Positions 29,215 to 37,156 of a stretch of 64,000 nt of DNA are shown here, in pieces. The notes under the pieces were generated by a model. The model worked only from the letters and a program-made list of their open reading frames with translations, searched no databases and was not told the DNA's origin. Within the stretch, counting starts at the first letter, position 1. Each line of letters starts with the position of its first letter. Both the position numbers and the translations under genes were made by a program. The stretch is from Pontibacter mangrovi (lineage in GTDB: Bacteria > Bacteroidota > Bacteroidia > Cytophagales > Hymenobacteraceae). Location of the stretch: contig NZ_VFRQ01000004.1 of the NCBI RefSeq assembly GCF_006385705.1, forward strand, positions 62,001 through 126,000. Reading direction: 5' to 3'.

Positions 29215-29971
29215 CCTCAGGCGCTTCGGGCTGCTGTTTAAGAAACAGGTGGCCGAGCAGTATAAACCATACCTTATGAGCCTGGCCGTGCTTACCGGCC
29301 TGCTGGCGCTCCTGATCGGGGTGCCTGCCTATGTGCAGTCGCGGCCCCTGGTGGTTAGCATGCAGGAGTTCTTGTTTGTGATGCCGCTGCTGCTGGCCGG
29401 CGCCATCTTTACGAGCAGCATCTTCTCCGCCCTCGGAGATAAAAAGCATGCCATTGCCACGCTCACACTGCCGGCCTCTCACCTGGAAAAGTACCTGCTC
29501 GGCTGGGTCTTCTCCTTCCTCATCTTCCTTATACTTTATACCATCAGCTTTTACGGCGTGCTCGCGGTGGTGCTAAGTATGGACGACTGGCAGGGTGCAG
29601 AGAAGCAGATGCTGAACATCTTCTCCGGGAGAATGCTACGGAACGTGCTGGGTGCCTATGCCATGGTGCACGCGGTGGCCCTGGTAGGAGCGGTATACTT
29701 TGAGAAAGGGCACTTTATTAAAACTGCCTTCGTTTTCCTGCTCTTTATGATCGTGCTGGTAACCCTGAACAAGCAGGTGATACAGTTGGTGCTGGGCCAC
29801 GACCTTTCAGCCATGCCTTTTGGGGGAGTTACGCTCACAGAGAACGACAGAATGTTTAATGTAGCGCCTCCCAAGCAGTTTTCCGAATGGTTAAACTCCG
29901 CTTTAGGGGTGGTGCTGATGCTTATACTTTGGATAGCGGCCTACGCGCGGCTAAGAGAGAAGCAGGTTTAA
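29198..29971 (+). CDS. ABC-2 type transporter permease
   Basis: Integral membrane protein of 257 residues with six hydrophobic segments, starting after a cytoplasmic N-terminus (RFGLLFKKQVAEQYKPY). It pairs with the ATP-binding gene it overlaps. Sequence is diverged, so the assignment rests mainly on topology and context. The next gene, the regulator, starts 12 bp later. Confidence 0.8.
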   Translation: MSRHFNLRRFGLLFKKQVAEQYKPYLMSLAVLTGLLALLIGVPAYVQSRPLVVSMQEFLFVMPLLLAGAIFTSSIFSALGDKKHAIATLTLPASHLEKYLLGWVFSFLIFLILYTISFYGVLAVVLSMDDWQGAEKQMLNIFSGRMLRNVLGAYAMVHAVALVGAVYFEKGHFIKTAFVFLLFMIVLVTLNKQVIQLVLGHDLSAMPFGGVTLTENDRMFNVAPPKQFSEWLNSALGVVLMLILWIAAYARLREKQV

Positions 29972-29983
29972 AGCGTAACATAC

Positions 29984-30376
29984 ATGGAATTTAGAGACAA
30001 CGAAGCCATTTACCTGCAGATTGCCGCCTACATAAGCGAGCGCATCCTGCTGGGGGAGTGGCCCGAAGAACATAAAGTGCCCTCGGTGCGGGAGATGGCG
30101 GTGGAGCTGCAGGTAAACCCCAACACCGTGATGCGCACCTATGAGTTTCTGCAGAAGCAGGAGGTGATCTATAACAAGCGGGGCATCGGCTTTTTTGTGG
30201 CCCCTGATGCCGCCGCCAAAGTGAAAGCCTACCGCAAGGAGCGTTTCCTGGAGCAGGACCTGCCTGTGTTTTTTACGAACCTCTACCTGCTCGGCATCAG
30301 CCTGGAAGAACTTCAGGGCCTTTACGAAAAGTTTACATCAGACCATTACGGAGCATCCCAAAAGAAAGAATCATGA
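29984..30376 (+). CDS. GntR-family regulator, YtrA subfamily
   Basis: The protein has 130 residues. The winged helix-turn-helix is at about 10-75 (IYLQIAAYISERILLGEWPEEHKVPSVREMAVELQVNPNTVMRTYEFLQKQEVIYNKRG in order), followed by the short 50-residue helical tail that defines the YtrA group. It probably binds the inverted repeat at 28321-28346 and represses its own operon. Its stop overlaps the next start as ATGA. Confidence 0.92.
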   Translation: MEFRDNEAIYLQIAAYISERILLGEWPEEHKVPSVREMAVELQVNPNTVMRTYEFLQKQEVIYNKRGIGFFVAPDAAAKVKAYRKERFLEQDLPVFFTNLYLLGISLEELQGLYEKFTSDHYGASQKKES

Positions 30377-31110
30377 AAACCAGTAATAAACTCTTGTTGG
30401 CAGCCGTGCTTGTGCTGCTCGCCTCGCTGGCGGTATATAACGTGGCCCTGACTGCCGAGTATAAAAAAGGCGGTTTTAAAAACCCTTTTGCCGGGTATGA
30501 GGCCCGGGGGCTGAAAGACTTTCAGGAGGTTTCGGTGAACGTGGGAAACAGCATGAGCGTGGAGATAGTGCCGGGAGACTTTGAGGTGCGGGTGCTGGAC
30601 AAAGTAGCGGACTATGTAAAAGCTGAGGTGCGCGGGGAGGAGCTGGTGCTGGAGGTGGCATATCCGGAAGAGTATAGCATGCCGAGCGCGGGGCCTCATG
30701 TCATCATCTCCTGCCCCGACCTTACCACCTTAAAAACAAACGCTGTGTATACCGCTGGCGGTAAAAAGATAGAGGAGAAAGCATATAAAGAATGGAGTAT
30801 GGTTCATAATGCAGTTACACTGAAAGAGATGGAGCTCGACAGCCTCACGATTTTGCAGGACAACGGCAGCGCGGTTATACTTCAGGGCAATAAGATCGGT
30901 CACCTGCAGGCCACAGCGGGTATAAGCAGCGGCAGCAGCCCGAAGCTAACCGTGGCCAACGGTAACACCATCCAGAGCGCGCAGCTGGACATCCGGTCGG
31001 GCAGCGAGTTGGTGCTGGACAACGTTTCCATCCCCAACCTGACCTACAGCTTCTCGGATAGCGCCAAAACAGTTTTGTCGGGGGCGTCGCTGCGTGTGCT
31101 GCGGCAATAA
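30373..31110 (+). CDS. Exported DUF2807-like (head-GIN) protein
   Basis: The protein has 245 residues with one N-terminal hydrophobic segment (about 7-25, LLLAAVLVLLASLAVYNVAL) as signal or anchor. The rest is a right-handed-helix type repeat: FQEVSVNVGNSMSVEIVPGDFEVRVLDKV and later LTVANGNTIQSAQLDIRSGSELVLDNVS, similar in pattern to DUF2807 (auto-transporter adhesin head GIN) proteins. It is translationally coupled to the regulator, so it belongs to the ABC operon. Its link to the transporter is unknown. Confidence 0.7.
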   Translation: MKTSNKLLLAAVLVLLASLAVYNVALTAEYKKGGFKNPFAGYEARGLKDFQEVSVNVGNSMSVEIVPGDFEVRVLDKVADYVKAEVRGEELVLEVAYPEEYSMPSAGPHVIISCPDLTTLKTNAVYTAGGKKIEEKAYKEWSMVHNAVTLKEMELDSLTILQDNGSAVILQGNKIGHLQATAGISSGSSPKLTVANGNTIQSAQLDIRSGSELVLDNVSIPNLTYSFSDSAKTVLSGASLRVLRQ

Positions 31111-31185
31111 CCGGCGGTTTCTGAAGTTTATTTTAAGCCGTTGGCCCCGAATCTGAGGCGAATGACCAGCCCTTGCGGCAGTTGC

Positions 31186-31216
31186 TTTGATGCTCTTCCT
31201 TTTTTGACTAATTTAA
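31186..31216 (+). promoter_or_regulatory. Bacteroidota sigma-A type promoter
   Basis: TTTG (31186-31189), 19 nt, then TAATTTAA (31209-31216, 6 of 8 to TAnnTTTG with the TA and spacing kept). It reads to the lytic transglycosylase gene. A palindromic AAGTATACTT (31230-31239) lies in the leader. Confidence 0.45.
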
Positions 31217-31268
31217 AGAGGACGTTCAAAAGTATACTTAAAAAAAGACCGAAAGGAGGGAGGAAACC

Positions 31269-32198
31269 ATGGCTCAGCAGATTTGGAAGTACCTAGGCAT
31301 TATGTTGGTGATTGTGTTGGCGGTGCAGCTATGCAGCCAGCAGCAGATCATGACCGCAGGCGGTATGACTACCGCATCAGACACAAAGTTAAATGCGCTG
31401 AAGCCGGTGTTTAGTGCGCCGGCGGTGCCGGAGGCCCTGAGCTTTGCCGGCGAGCCGGTGCCGCTGCAGGTGCCCGACGTGGCCGAGCGCCTGGACCGCG
31501 AGCTGGTGGTGAACTCTTATCTGCACGGCACCATTTTTCTGGGCCTGAAGCGCATGCAGCGCTATGTGCCGGAGATTAAAGCCATCCTGAAAGAACACCA
31601 TGTGCCGGAAGACTTTGTATACCTGGCGCTGGCCGAGAGTTTGTTTGGCCACGTTACCTCGCCGGCCGGTGCGGCTGGTTTCTGGCAGCTGATGCCCGAC
31701 ACTGCCCGCGGCTACGGTCTGGTGGTGAACGGCGAGGTGGACGAGCGCTTCCATGTGCAAAAAGCTACGCTGGCGGCTGTGCAGTACCTCAAAAAAGCCA
31801 AAGCGCGCTTCGGCTCCTGGACCAACGCCGCCGCCTCTTATAACAGAGGTATGGCCGGCCTGGGCCGCGCGCTGGAGCGGCAGGGGGTAAGCTCCTATTA
31901 CGACCTCTACCTGAACGACGAAACCTCACGGTACATGTTCCGCATCCTGGCCCTGAAAGAGGTGCTGGGCAACCCGCAGAAGTATAACTTCGAGATGAGT
32001 GAAGAGCGCGGCTACCAACCGCTGCCATCACGCATTATCAAGATCACTTCCACCATTAAAGACCTGCCTGCCTACGCGCTGGAGCAAGGCACTAATTACA
32101 AAACCCTGCGCCTCTACAACCCCTGGCTAAAAGACTACAAGCTAACCGTGCCGCAAGGCAAGGCGTTTGAGCTAAAGCTGCCGCAGGAGGCGATGTAA
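31269..32198 (+). CDS. Lytic murein transglycosylase (SLT/MltD-like)
   Basis: Envelope protein of 309 residues with an N-terminal membrane or signal segment (about 8-25). The SLT domain spans about 95-220: the catalytic Glu lies in YLALAESLFG, followed by SPAGAAGFWQLMPDTARGYGL and the family's AVQYLKKAKARFGSWTNAAASYNRG. The last 75 residues resemble a degenerate LysM-like segment (TNYKTLRLYNPWLKDYKLTVPQGK). It cleaves peptidoglycan glycan strands with formation of 1,6-anhydro ends. An AGGAGGGAGGAAACC before the ATG is an unusually strong Shine-Dalgarno-like sequence. Confidence 0.9.
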   Translation: MAQQIWKYLGIMLVIVLAVQLCSQQQIMTAGGMTTASDTKLNALKPVFSAPAVPEALSFAGEPVPLQVPDVAERLDRELVVNSYLHGTIFLGLKRMQRYVPEIKAILKEHHVPEDFVYLALAESLFGHVTSPAGAAGFWQLMPDTARGYGLVVNGEVDERFHVQKATLAAVQYLKKAKARFGSWTNAAASYNRGMAGLGRALERQGVSSYYDLYLNDETSRYMFRILALKEVLGNPQKYNFEMSEERGYQPLPSRIIKITSTIKDLPAYALEQGTNYKTLRLYNPWLKDYKLTVPQGKAFELKLPQEAM

Positions 32199-32216
32199 GT
32201 ATAAGGGGACACCATA

Positions 32217-32237
32217 GCGCAAGCGTCCGCTTGTGCC
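32217..32237. repeat. REP-like palindrome, copy 1
   Basis: GCGCAAGCG TC CGCTTGTGC forms an imperfect inverted repeat. It is the reverse complement of copies at 40153-40174 and 40199-40218. It lies just after the transglycosylase stop codon. Confidence 0.65.
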
Positions 32238-32342
32238 AAGGGAATATAAATCCGAGTTTATCATACTATCATATTGTAAATCAGAAGGAGCAGCTTATTA
32301 TTAGGAGATTTATAATATAAGCCAAAAAAAATTTTTTAATCT

Positions 32343-32350
32343 TATATTTG
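32343..32350 (+). promoter_or_regulatory. -7 promoter element
   Basis: TATATTTG matches TAnnTTTG exactly, 24 bp before ATG 32375. The region upstream is very AT-rich but has no clear TTTG at the -33 position. Confidence 0.45.
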
Positions 32351-32374
32351 GCTCCTTGAACTAACCTTACGGCA

Positions 32375-33760
32375 ATGCACCCCACAACAACTAATATTTC
32401 AAACTGGTTTAAAAATCCAGCTCCTGAAAATCAGTTACAAACGTTCATTGAACGGAATCCGAACTTCACGAGCAGCGAAACCACTATTGAAGAGGCGGCC
32501 GCACAGCTGGAAGTTGTAAAAAACCACGTACTTATCGCAATAGAAAACGGGGAGTTTGACAAAATTTCTTTTATAAATAGAAATCAAATGGCCACCCATC
32601 TTACAAGCATAACTGGCCATTTAAATATAATAGCTCAGCATTCCTATAATGTAGGACACTCTACAGTAAAAAATCAAGCAGTTGCCTTAATCACAAATAT
32701 CCTGCATATATATGAACTGTTTATTCATTTACCCATACTTAATAATTCAAAAGGATTATACAGTTATAAAGAGGAAGTAAAGGAGCTAGTTAAGGGGAAG
32801 AAACAGTTTGAAAAGAATTTAGCTGAAATTCAGAAAGCAGAAGGTGTCTTCAATGAAACTCAGGGTTTACTTACTAATGTAAAGCAGCAGGTAGATGAGT
32901 GGACTAAGACAAATGCTACTCTAAAATCTGAGTACAAGACAGTCATAAACATTAAAAAACAGATTGATGCTCTTTACCAAGATATCCAGACAAGTGTGCA
33001 GGATATCAACAATAAAAAATTAGTCATAAACTCTGTGCATACTAATGCCCAGAGTATTGAAGACACTATAGAAGCATCAGGTAATAAGATAAAGAAGTTT
33101 ATTGAACAAAAGACAGGAGATATTCAGTTCTTCATTGATACTGAAACAGACTTCTTCAGTAAAGAGTTAAAAGCTTTAGTAGATAAAACTAGCTCAATAG
33201 TTGTAACGAACCTTGAACAACAGCGAAAAGTGAATCAACTATTAGAGGGCGCTAATGCTGGCAGGCTTTATCGGTCCTTTTGGTTAAGGAAGAAGCAGTT
33301 AGAAGAAAAACAAAAATATTGGCTTGGAGGTATAATTTCAATCAATATTCTCATAGTGTGCCTATCTATCTTATTGGTCAACGGAAGCGAGTGGCTTGGA
33401 GTCAACCCATTGGATCTAAAAGACATTGATGGAGCATTTATTTTTAAATTAGTTATCTCCATTCCACTATTATTTCTTGATTATTTCATTGTATCGCAAT
33501 ATAACTCAAGAGCTGAGCTGATTGAAAAGTATTCTTTCAAATCAGCACTATCGTTATCGTTGCTTTCTTATAACGAAATGATAAAAGAAAATGCAGAGAG
33601 TGACGAATCTAGAGAATTTATAAACAAGACAGTAGATTTGATATATGAATCACCTTTTGATACACCCAGAGCACCAAAAGGCTACAATAGGTTTTTGCAA
33701 AAAATAGAAGAACATACGCATAATGCGGTATCGAAAGGAATAGAAAAAGTTACAAGCTAA
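32375..33760 (+). CDS. AT-rich coiled-coil membrane protein, unknown function
   Basis: The protein has 461 residues. A helical N-terminus (about 1-135) is followed by a long coiled coil (about 135-300) with many Lys, Gln and Asn. Two hydrophobic helices come next at about 320-338 (YWLGGIISINILIVCLSILLV) and 355-370 (FIFKLVISIPLLFLDYFIV), then a soluble tail of about 85 residues. No family recognised. Base composition is far more AT-rich than the neighbours, no AAGTATA motif falls inside, and it lies directly beside a tRNA-Leu with a tRNA remnant. These features suggest acquisition by transfer, though no recombinase remains. The layout (large coiled coil plus membrane hairpin) recalls membrane-tethered defence or sensor proteins, without proof. 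Confidence 0.75.
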   Translation: MHPTTTNISNWFKNPAPENQLQTFIERNPNFTSSETTIEEAAAQLEVVKNHVLIAIENGEFDKISFINRNQMATHLTSITGHLNIIAQHSYNVGHSTVKNQAVALITNILHIYELFIHLPILNNSKGLYSYKEEVKELVKGKKQFEKNLAEIQKAEGVFNETQGLLTNVKQQVDEWTKTNATLKSEYKTVINIKKQIDALYQDIQTSVQDINNKKLVINSVHTNAQSIEDTIEASGNKIKKFIEQKTGDIQFFIDTETDFFSKELKALVDKTSSIVVTNLEQQRKVNQLLEGANAGRLYRSFWLRKKQLEEKQKYWLGGIISINILIVCLSILLVNGSEWLGVNPLDLKDIDGAFIFKLVISIPLLFLDYFIVSQYNSRAELIEKYSFKSALSLSLLSYNEMIKENAESDESREFINKTVDLIYESPFDTPRAPKGYNRFLQKIEEHTHNAVSKGIEKVTS

Positions 33761-33831
33761 GGGAAAGTCAGCCTTAACAATTAAAGCCGTTGTTGGTGTT
33801 TTTACCAACAACTCAAAACAGCACCAAGCAA

Positions 33832-33865
33832 AAAAGCCCTGCAGATTTTCATCTGCAGGGCTTTT
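33832..33865. terminator. Bidirectional hairpin terminator
   Basis: A perfect 15-bp stem (33832-33846 with 33851-33865), loop TTTC, with A-runs and T-runs on both sides. It serves both the AT-rich gene (plus) and tRNA-Leu (minus). A second hairpin GTTGTTGGT/ACCAACAAC (33789-33797 and 33804-33812) precedes it. Confidence 0.8.
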
Positions 33866-33866
33866 G

Positions 33867-33950
33867 TACCTTGGGCCGGAGTCGAACCGGCACGAGTGTT
33901 ACCTCATTGGTGTTTGAGACCAACGCGTCTACCAATTCCGCCACCAAGGC
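33867..33950 (-). tRNA. tRNA-Leu (anticodon CAA)
   Basis: An 84-nt class II tRNA. Acceptor GCCTTGG pairs with CCAAGGT (first pair G-U), the D-loop is GGAATTGGTAGACGC, and the anticodon arm is TTGGT-CTCAAAC-ACCAA with anticodon CAA. A variable arm follows, and the T arm is GCCGG-TTCGACT-CCGGC. CCA is not encoded. Confidence 0.93.
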
Positions 33951-33972
33951 TTGTCGTCCTTATCCAGCTTAA

Positions 33973-34018
33973 GTACCTTGGGCCGGAGTCGAACTGGTGT
34001 TCCTCTGTCAGGAACGGG
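33973..34018 (-). pseudogene. Remnant of a tRNA 3' half upstream of tRNA-Leu
   Basis: Positions 33973-33994 are identical to the 3' end of tRNA-Leu (33866-33887, 22 bases). Read on the minus strand, the stretch before it forms a stem-loop GTTCC-TGACAGA-GGAAC like an anticodon arm, but without U33, and its T stem no longer pairs well. It lies between the tRNA promoter and the intact tRNA-Leu, in the same orientation. It could be a decayed tandem tRNA or a duplication left by an integration event. Confidence 0.55.
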
Positions 34019-34544
34019 ATGCAAACTTAGATAATGTTTCCTGAATACGCAACAGATATTTTTTCTTCAGGTAATAAGTTTTCACCTCCTGCAGGGCCTC
34101 GTCCTTGGTGATGCCGTGCAACTCGGGGTAGCGTTGCAGAACCGGCAGCACATCGTTGTCCAGTTGCGCCACAATGCCCGCTGTTTTCTCACCTATCTCG
34201 TGCAGCTTGGCAGCGTCAAAGTCAAACTCCAGCTCCATCAGCTCCTCGTTAATGTCCATCATGTCCATCAGGAAATCGCCGGGCAGCTCGTTCTTGCCGC
34301 CTTCCTCCAGTATGCCGTGTTCCTTCAGGATGTACTGCATGCGCAGGTCGGGGTTGGAGAGGGTGCGGTAGGCGTTGGTGTTTAGGGTGCTCAGCTGCAG
34401 GATCTCCTGCTGCTTCTCCTGCGGTTCGTTGGCGTAAAAATCCGGGTGGTACTCGCGGCTCAGCTTGTAGTAGGTGTTCTTCAGCGCCTTTTCGTCAAGT
34501 ATAAAACTCTCAGGTATATCGTAAAACTCGAAGTAGTTTTTCAT
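34008..34544 (-). CDS. hscB: Fe-S cluster assembly co-chaperone HscB
   Basis: The protein has 178 residues. The J domain is at about 1-75, with YFEFYDIPESF at the start and the HPD motif in REYHPDFYANE, which stimulates the HscA ATPase. The C-terminal three-helix domain (from GDFLMDMMDINEELMELE) is the HscB oligomerisation domain that binds IscU. The zinc-binding Cys region of some homologues is absent, as in bacterial HscB. Its last codons overlap the tRNA-Leu promoter and the tRNA remnant, so transcription of the tRNA starts inside this gene. Confidence 0.9.
   Translation of the reverse strand: MKNYFEFYDIPESFILDEKALKNTYYKLSREYHPDFYANEPQEKQQEILQLSTLNTNAYRTLSNPDLRMQYILKEHGILEEGGKNELPGDFLMDMMDINEELMELEFDFDAAKLHEIGEKTAGIVAQLDNDVLPVLQRYPELHGITKDEALQEVKTYYLKKKYLLRIQETLSKFASRS
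34022..34052 (-). promoter_or_regulatory. tRNA-Leu promoter inside the 3' end of hscB
   Basis: On the minus strand TTG (34050-34052), 20 nt, then TAAGTTTG (34022-34029) followed by CATCCC. The same TAnnTTTGCA form precedes the other tRNA genes here. Confidence 0.6.
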
Positions 34545-34723
34545 GTATCAATCAGCAATTAATATTTAGCGGCCAGCCCAACAAAGGCAGCCATACACAG
34601 CAAAGGTACAGCAAAAGGGCCAGGATTGTTCGAAAGGAACCAGGCTGTTTGCGCTCGCCCACTGCCGGATGCTGGCAAGACCGGAGGCCAGTGCCGAAGT
34701 ATTTCGGGAACTCCGCGAGGTCT

Positions 34724-35014
34724 TTACACTTGGACCTGCCTGTATGACCAGGCCTCCGGCTTGGCCGCGAAAAGGGTTTTGGTGGCCGGCCATACTTGCC
34801 CGAAAAGCTCCGAGCCGCGGTAGGCGTTCAGGTGCTCCTCGGAGTCCCAGAGGCTGTAGGTGCTGTATACGTTGGGTTGGTGCAGGTCCTGCAGCAGCTC
34901 CACATGGTTGCAGCCCTCAAAAGCGCGGATCCTGTCTTTAGAATTGCGGAAGATCTCCAGGAACTCCTCCGTTTTCTCCGGCTTAAACGTCATCCGGACG
35001 ATGCGTATTAGCAT
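34724..35014 (-). CDS. Antibiotic biosynthesis monooxygenase (ABM) family protein
   Basis: The protein has 96 residues with the dimeric alpha/beta barrel of ABM proteins: MLIRIVRMTFKPEKTEEFLEIFRNSKDRI, then VELLQDLHQPNVYSTYSLWDSEEHLNAYRGSELF. The order strand-helix-strand-SxWxSxExxxxY is typical of YgiN-type quinol monooxygenases. Substrate unknown; many members are small dehydrating or oxidising enzymes without cofactor. It stands alone between hscB and the SAM hydrolase gene. Confidence 0.82.
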   Translation of the reverse strand: MLIRIVRMTFKPEKTEEFLEIFRNSKDRIRAFEGCNHVELLQDLHQPNVYSTYSLWDSEEHLNAYRGSELFGQVWPATKTLFAAKPEAWSYRQVQV

Positions 35015-35139
35015 GGTTTAATCGTTAGTTGTTAATTGTTTTTGGCCGTTGCAGGACCACAAGGTACTACGGCAAAAATAAGAATAACTGTAAGTCCAGC
35101 CAATTTGGGGTATTTTTAGCAATCAACAACCATCAACCA

Positions 35140-35916
35140 TCAATTCCCCGGATAAAAGCGCACGTCTACCTGCGAGTCGAAGCCGAGGCCGAGGAGCTGG
35201 GCGGCGTGGCCTTTGTTGATGCCGATGCACAGCTGCCCCTCGCTGTTGTAGGTGCAGCAGCAGTCGCCGTCATCCACCTGGTTATAGTTGGGGTAAATGC
35301 GCCCTATGGTTTCGCGGCCGAAGTGGATGGTGAAGGTGCGGCCATGCGCAATGGTCTCCACGCTGTCGCGGGTGATGTCGGTGATGAGGTTGCCGTAGCG
35401 GTCCACGTGGATGACGTGGCCCGTGATGGCATGGTCGCCGAGGCGCAGCTGGCGGTTAAACAGTTGCCTGAAGTTGGTGGTGCGGTCGCCGAGCACGTCT
35501 ATGTCGCCGCCCTGGGCCAGGTAAACGGCGGCAGGGGCCAGCAGGTCGCGCGCCGGGGAGGGCAGGAAAGGCGCCTCCGTCTTCAGCTCCACCACCAGCT
35601 CGGGCTGCCCATCTGTCAGCAGCGAGAGCAGGCCATTGTCGGGCAGCAGAAAATAATGCCCTTTATACTTTGTAGCATGGTATTTGCCATGTTTACAACC
35701 GTGGGTGTCTACAGCAATAATGTGCACGGTGCCTTCCGGAAAATCCCGGAAAACGGCCCCGAAAACATACTCAGCATGGGCGATGTTGTAGGGCTCAATG
35801 GCATGCGTGATGTCAATAACCTGCACCTGTGGGTCTAACGAGAGGATTTTGGCTTTCACGGCGGCTACGTAGTGGTCCCGGTATCCAAAGTCAGACAGAA
35901 ACGTAATTACAGCCAT
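35140..35916 (-). CDS. SAM hydrolase / SAM hydroxide adenosyltransferase (DUF62 family)
   Basis: The protein has 258 residues. The N-terminal motif ITFLSDFGYRDHYVAAVKAKIL contains the conserved Asp-Phe-Gly block of the fluorinase/chlorinase/SAM hydroxide adenosyltransferase superfamily, and VIDITHAIEPYNIAHA and VHIIAVDTHG follow. The C-terminal domain starts near VIHVDRYGNLITDI. Members without halide-binding inserts cleave S-adenosylmethionine to adenosine and methionine with water, and I see no chlorinase-type insertion. It is divergent from phoH. Confidence 0.88.
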   Translation of the reverse strand: MAVITFLSDFGYRDHYVAAVKAKILSLDPQVQVIDITHAIEPYNIAHAEYVFGAVFRDFPEGTVHIIAVDTHGCKHGKYHATKYKGHYFLLPDNGLLSLLTDGQPELVVELKTEAPFLPSPARDLLAPAAVYLAQGGDIDVLGDRTTNFRQLFNRQLRLGDHAITGHVIHVDRYGNLITDITRDSVETIAHGRTFTIHFGRETIGRIYPNYNQVDDGDCCCTYNSEGQLCIGINKGHAAQLLGLGFDSQVDVRFYPGN

Positions 35917-36013
35917 AGTACGAACTATAATTTGAGTAGATTTGTATTAATATTACTGAATTTAGTTAAATTAAAGAAAATATTCTAAACCTGCTATATA
36001 AGAGGGTAATCAT

Positions 36014-37051
36014 TTGGTAGAGAAAGTAATAACCTTAGAGAATATATCTCTCATCGATTTCCTGGGAACAGAGAACCAGAACATCAAACAGCTTGCGGCG
36101 GCATTCCCGAGCAGCAAGATCATATCGAGAGGTAACGAAATAAAGATCCAGGGGCAGACCCCTGAGATCACGAAAATCCACGAAATCCTGTCTTCGCTGA
36201 TAGACCATTATCATAAGTTTGGGAAGATTACGCATAACAGCGTAAATAGATACCTTGGCACCGATTCTTTAACCGAAGAGGAGGTGATCATCACTTCTTC
36301 GGACGTGATCGTGTACGGCAGCAAGGGCGGCGTGATCAAGGCCAAAACCCCGAACCAGCAGAAATTGGTGGACGCGGTGGAGAAAAACGACCTGGTGTTT
36401 GCGCTGGGGCCTGCCGGTACGGGTAAAACCTATGTGTCGGTGGCCATGGCCGTGCGCGCGCTCAAGAACAAGGAGGTCAAGAAGATCATCATCTCCAGAC
36501 CGGTGGTAGAGGCAGGCGAGAGCCTCGGCTTTTTGCCCGGCGACATGAAGGACAAGGTAGACCCCTACCTGCGCCCGATCTACGACGCCCTGGAGGACAT
36601 GATCCCGGTGGAGAAGCTCAAGTATTACCAGGAGAACAAGATCATTGAGATTGCGCCGCTGGCCTACATGCGTGGCCGTACGCTGAACAATGCCTTCGTG
36701 CTGCTGGATGAGGCCCAGAACACCACGCCGGCCCAGATGAAGATGTTCCTGACGCGTATGGGCCCGAACGCCAAGCTGATGGTGAACGGCGACTGGTCGC
36801 AGATCGACCTGCCGCGCAACCAGCGCTCCGGTTTAATGGAGGCGCTCAATATCCTGCGCGGCGTGAAAGGCATCGGCTTTGTGGAGATGACTGCTGAGGA
36901 CGTGGTGCGCCACCGCCTGGTGCGCGACATCGTGAACGCCTACAGCGAACTGGAGGAGAAGCGCCGCGCCGCCCGCGAGGAGGCCAAGGCAGCCGAAGAT
37001 AGCGAAACCGTGAAACTGAACGGCCGCAGCAGGAAGCAGCCGGCAGAATAG
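36014..37051 (+). CDS. PhoH-family ATPase
   Basis: Cytoplasmic P-loop protein of 345 residues. A small N-terminal KH-like domain (about 1-100) precedes the PhoH ATPase: Walker A GPAGTGKTYVS (about 136-146), Walker B NAFVLLDEAQNTTPAQMKMFLTRMG, and NGDWSQIDLP. PhoH/PhoL proteins are linked to RNA handling with YbeY. The start is TTG 36014 (MVEKVITLENISL); no ATG occurs before the conserved domain, and the reading frame supports the full N-terminus. The C-terminal tail is charged and variable. Confidence 0.9.
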   Translation: MVEKVITLENISLIDFLGTENQNIKQLAAAFPSSKIISRGNEIKIQGQTPEITKIHEILSSLIDHYHKFGKITHNSVNRYLGTDSLTEEEVIITSSDVIVYGSKGGVIKAKTPNQQKLVDAVEKNDLVFALGPAGTGKTYVSVAMAVRALKNKEVKKIIISRPVVEAGESLGFLPGDMKDKVDPYLRPIYDALEDMIPVEKLKYYQENKIIEIAPLAYMRGRTLNNAFVLLDEAQNTTPAQMKMFLTRMGPNAKLMVNGDWSQIDLPRNQRSGLMEALNILRGVKGIGFVEMTAEDVVRHRLVRDIVNAYSELEEKRRAAREEAKAAEDSETVKLNGRSRKQPAE

Positions 37052-37105
37052 CGATTAGCTGAACTTTCTGTACCTTCATTTTGATTTATGTTTACTAACA
37101 TACCT

Positions 37106-37140
37106 GTAGAGGCGCAACCTGTTGCGTCTCTACTTTTTTT
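37106..37140 (+). repeat. GTAGAGRCGCAAC palindrome acting as phoH terminator
   Basis: GTAGAGGCGCAAC (37106-37118) pairs with GTTGCGTCTCTAC (37121-37133), one G-U, followed by seven further T's. A related palindrome GGCGCAAT-GT-ATTGCGTCC occurs at 57419-57437. It looks like a dispersed repeat that has been used as a terminator. Confidence 0.6.
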
Positions 37141-37156
37141 ATACTTCATACAGGCC

